A DNA stretch of 32,672 bases, from NCBI GenBank assembly GCA_905234025.1, contig CAJOFT010000007.1:1-32672 (forward strand), given 5' to 3'. The stretch's first letter is position 1; each line of letters starts with the position of its first letter. Made by a program: the position numbers and the translations under genes. The notes beneath the pieces are model-generated. The model was not told where the DNA came from and ran no database searches. It was given only the letters and a program-made list of their open reading frames with translations. Origin of the DNA: Paludibacteraceae bacterium (GTDB lineage Bacteria; Bacteroidota; Bacteroidia; Bacteroidales; Paludibacteraceae). This document shows positions 31,071 through 32,672 of the stretch, one piece after another.

Positions 31071-32672
31071 TTATAGCGTCTTCGCCACTTCAATCTGCTC
31101 GAAGGTCTCAATCATATCGTGCTCCTGTACATCATTGAAGGACTTGATGGACAGACCGCACTCCTGATTAACACCCATCTCCTTCACGTCATCTTTGCCG
31201 TGCTTGAGCGAACTCAATTCACCGGTGTGGATAACGATACCGTCACGGATGACACGGCACTTGTTGCCGCGTTTAACCTTGCCCTCGCGCACAATGCATC
31301 CGGCAATCGTGCCGACTTTCGAGATATGGAACGTCTGCAATACTTCCAACGTTGCCGTTACTTCCTCCTTGATATCCGGCGACAACATACCAGCCATAGC
31401 GGCTTTCAGTTCTTCGATGGCATCGTAGATAATCGAGTATATCCGGATATCCACTTCCTGCTCGTCCGCCATTTTGCGCGCAGTTGAAGTCGGGCGCACA
31501 TTGAAGCCGACGATAATCGCATCCGAAGCCGCTGCCAACAGCACGTCGGAATCGGAAATGGCACCGACAGCACCGTGAATGACATTGACTTGGATGTTTT
31601 CGGTGGAGAGTTTGATGAGCGAATCCGTCAGTGCTTCGACAGAGCCGTCCACGTCACCCTTGATGATGATGTTCAGTTCCTTGAAGTCTCCAATAGCCAG
31701 ACGGCGTCCAATCTCGTCCAATCCGATATGTTTCTTCGTCCGCAACGATTGTTCGCGTTGCAGTTGCTCACGTTTGTTGGCAATGTCACGTGCTTCCTGT
31801 TCGGTTGCCATGACGTTGAATTCGTCACCGGCTTGCGGTGCGCCGTTCAGACCGAGAATCAGACAGGGTTCACCCGGAAGTGCCTGTTGGATCTTCTGTC
31901 CGCGCTCATTGAACATCGCCTTAATCTTGCCGTGATACGTTCCTGCCAACACGATGTCGCCCATATGCAGTGTTCCGTCGCCGACCAGTACGGTTGCTAC
32001 GTAACCACGTCCTTTGTCCAGTGAAGATTCGATAATCGAACCTTTCGCACGGCGTTTCGGATTGGCTTTCAGTTCCAACAGATCGGCTTCAAGCAGCACT
32101 TTCTCCAACAGCTCGAACACACCGTCACCTTTCTTGGCGGAGATGTTCTGGCACTGGTACTTGCCGCCCCAGTCTTCCACAAGGATATTCATGTTCGACA
32201 GTTGTTCCTTGATTTTGTCGGGGTTTGCACCGGGCTTGTCGCACTTGTTGATGGCGAAGATCATCGGAACGCCTGCTGCCTGTGCGTGGTTGATGGCTTC
32301 CACGGTTTGCGGCATAACTGCATCATCCGCTGCCACAATGATAATGGCAATATCCGTTACTTTCGCACCGCGGGCACGCATGGCGGTAAATGCTTCGTGA
32401 CCCGGTGTGTCGAGGAAGGTGATATGCCGTCCGTTTTTGAGTTTCACGTTGTATGCACCGATATGCTGTGTGATACCACCCGCCTCACCGGCAATGACGT
32501 TCGTGTTGCGGATGTGGTCGAGTAGGGAGGTCTTACCGTGGTCAACGTGTCCCATTACGGTTACAATCGGGCAGCGTTCTTCGATGTCTTCATCGTTTAT
32601 TTCCTCGTCAGCATTGATTTCTTCCACCACGTGCTGTGCCACATATTCGGTCGTGAAACCGAACTCTTCCGC
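31071..32672 (-). CDS. infB: Translation initiation factor IF-2, 3' part
   Basis: GTPase that brings initiator tRNA to the 30S subunit. The frame is open to the right edge, so the N-terminal region is missing. Visible: the G domain with [19 protein letters not shown] (G1), GGITQHIG (G2), [20 protein letters not shown] (G3), [14 protein letters not shown] (G4), then domain II ([19 protein letters not shown]), domain III and the C-terminal tRNA-binding domain ending [24 protein letters not shown] at 32642 is not the start: the upstream codons read EEFGFTTEY, the conserved lead-in of the G domain. The zeta-like gene follows after 10 bases in the same direction. Confidence 0.97.
   Translation of the reverse strand, partial: AEEFGFTTEYVAQHVVEEINADEEINDEDIEERCPIVTVMGHVDHGKTSLLDHIRNTNVIAGEAGGITQHIGAYNVKLKNGRHITFLDTPGHEAFTAMRARGAKVTDIAIIIVAADDAVMPQTVEAINHAQAAGVPMIFAINKCDKPGANPDKIKEQLSNMNILVEDWGGKYQCQNISAKKGDGVFELLEKVLLEADLLELKANPKRRAKGSIIESSLDKGRGYVATVLVGDGTLHMGDIVLAGTYHGKIKAMFNERGQKIQQALPGEPCLILGLNGAPQAGDEFNVMATEQEARDIANKREQLQREQSLRTKKHIGLDEIGRRLAIGDFKELNIIIKGDVDGSVEALTDSLIKLSTENIQVNVIHGAVGAISDSDVLLAAASDAIIVGFNVRPTSTARKMADEQEVDIRIYSIIYDAIEELKAAMAGMLSPDIKEEVTATLEVLQTFHISKVGTIAGCIVREGKVKRGNKCRVIRDGIVIHTGELSSLKHGKDDVKEMGVNQECGLSIKSFNDVQEHDMIETFEQIEVAKTL

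Overview
The window looks like a chromosomal segment from a member of the order Bacteroidales (phylum Bacteroidota); the genus cannot be fixed from it. Three things support this. Promoters have the Bacteroidota form, a -7 TAnnTTTG box about 20 bases from a -33 TTTG or TTG. Most genes lack a Shine-Dalgarno sequence. The families are typical of the phylum: TonB-dependent receptors, DUF5689, DUF5723-OmpA, DUF1573, DUF3791 and CK-type lipoproteins.

Layout. Bases 1-1765 hold the 3' part of an outer-membrane beta-barrel (TonB receptor-like) gene. A small DUF3791 gene with its own promoter follows, then a convergent tRNA-His with a good terminator. From 16014 down to 2625 runs one long leftward gene series: rel (ppGpp synthase/hydrolase), DUF1573, meaB, dnaB, asnS, a TonB receptor, a DUF5689 lipoprotein, cvpA and folK. 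Gaps are mostly below 60 bases, and a promoter and a 55-bp tandem-repeat leader lie upstream of rel. The divergent spacer at 15680-16556 also carries a candidate small RNA unit.

From 16557 to 24277 a rightward series encodes a lipoprotein, a DUF5723/TSP3/OmpA cell-envelope protein, YebC, RsmG and two related lipoproteins, and ends at a strong terminator. A second rightward unit (24404-28598) holds lysS, gpsA, pgi and a small lipoprotein, with its own promoter and terminator.

The stretch 28650-30490 is AT-rich accessory DNA. It has a hairpin-rich spacer, a leftward pair (unknown 131-aa protein and lipoprotein), a small XRE-type regulator and a 132-bp nested palindrome. Then come a 50-aa ORF and a frameshifted zeta-toxin-like kinase gene, directly downstream of infB, which runs off the right edge.

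The core genes serve translation (asnS, lysS, tRNA-His, infB, rsmG), replication (dnaB), stringent response (rel), folate, lipid and sugar metabolism (folK, gpsA, pgi) and envelope building. The most unusual material is: (i) different short tandem repeats at gene junctions, one of them inside the folK reading frame; (ii) the broken zeta-like kinase with a translationally coupled small ORF; (iii) the repeat-filled rel leader; (iv) the 132-bp nested palindrome. I saw no clearly complete new defence or mobile system.
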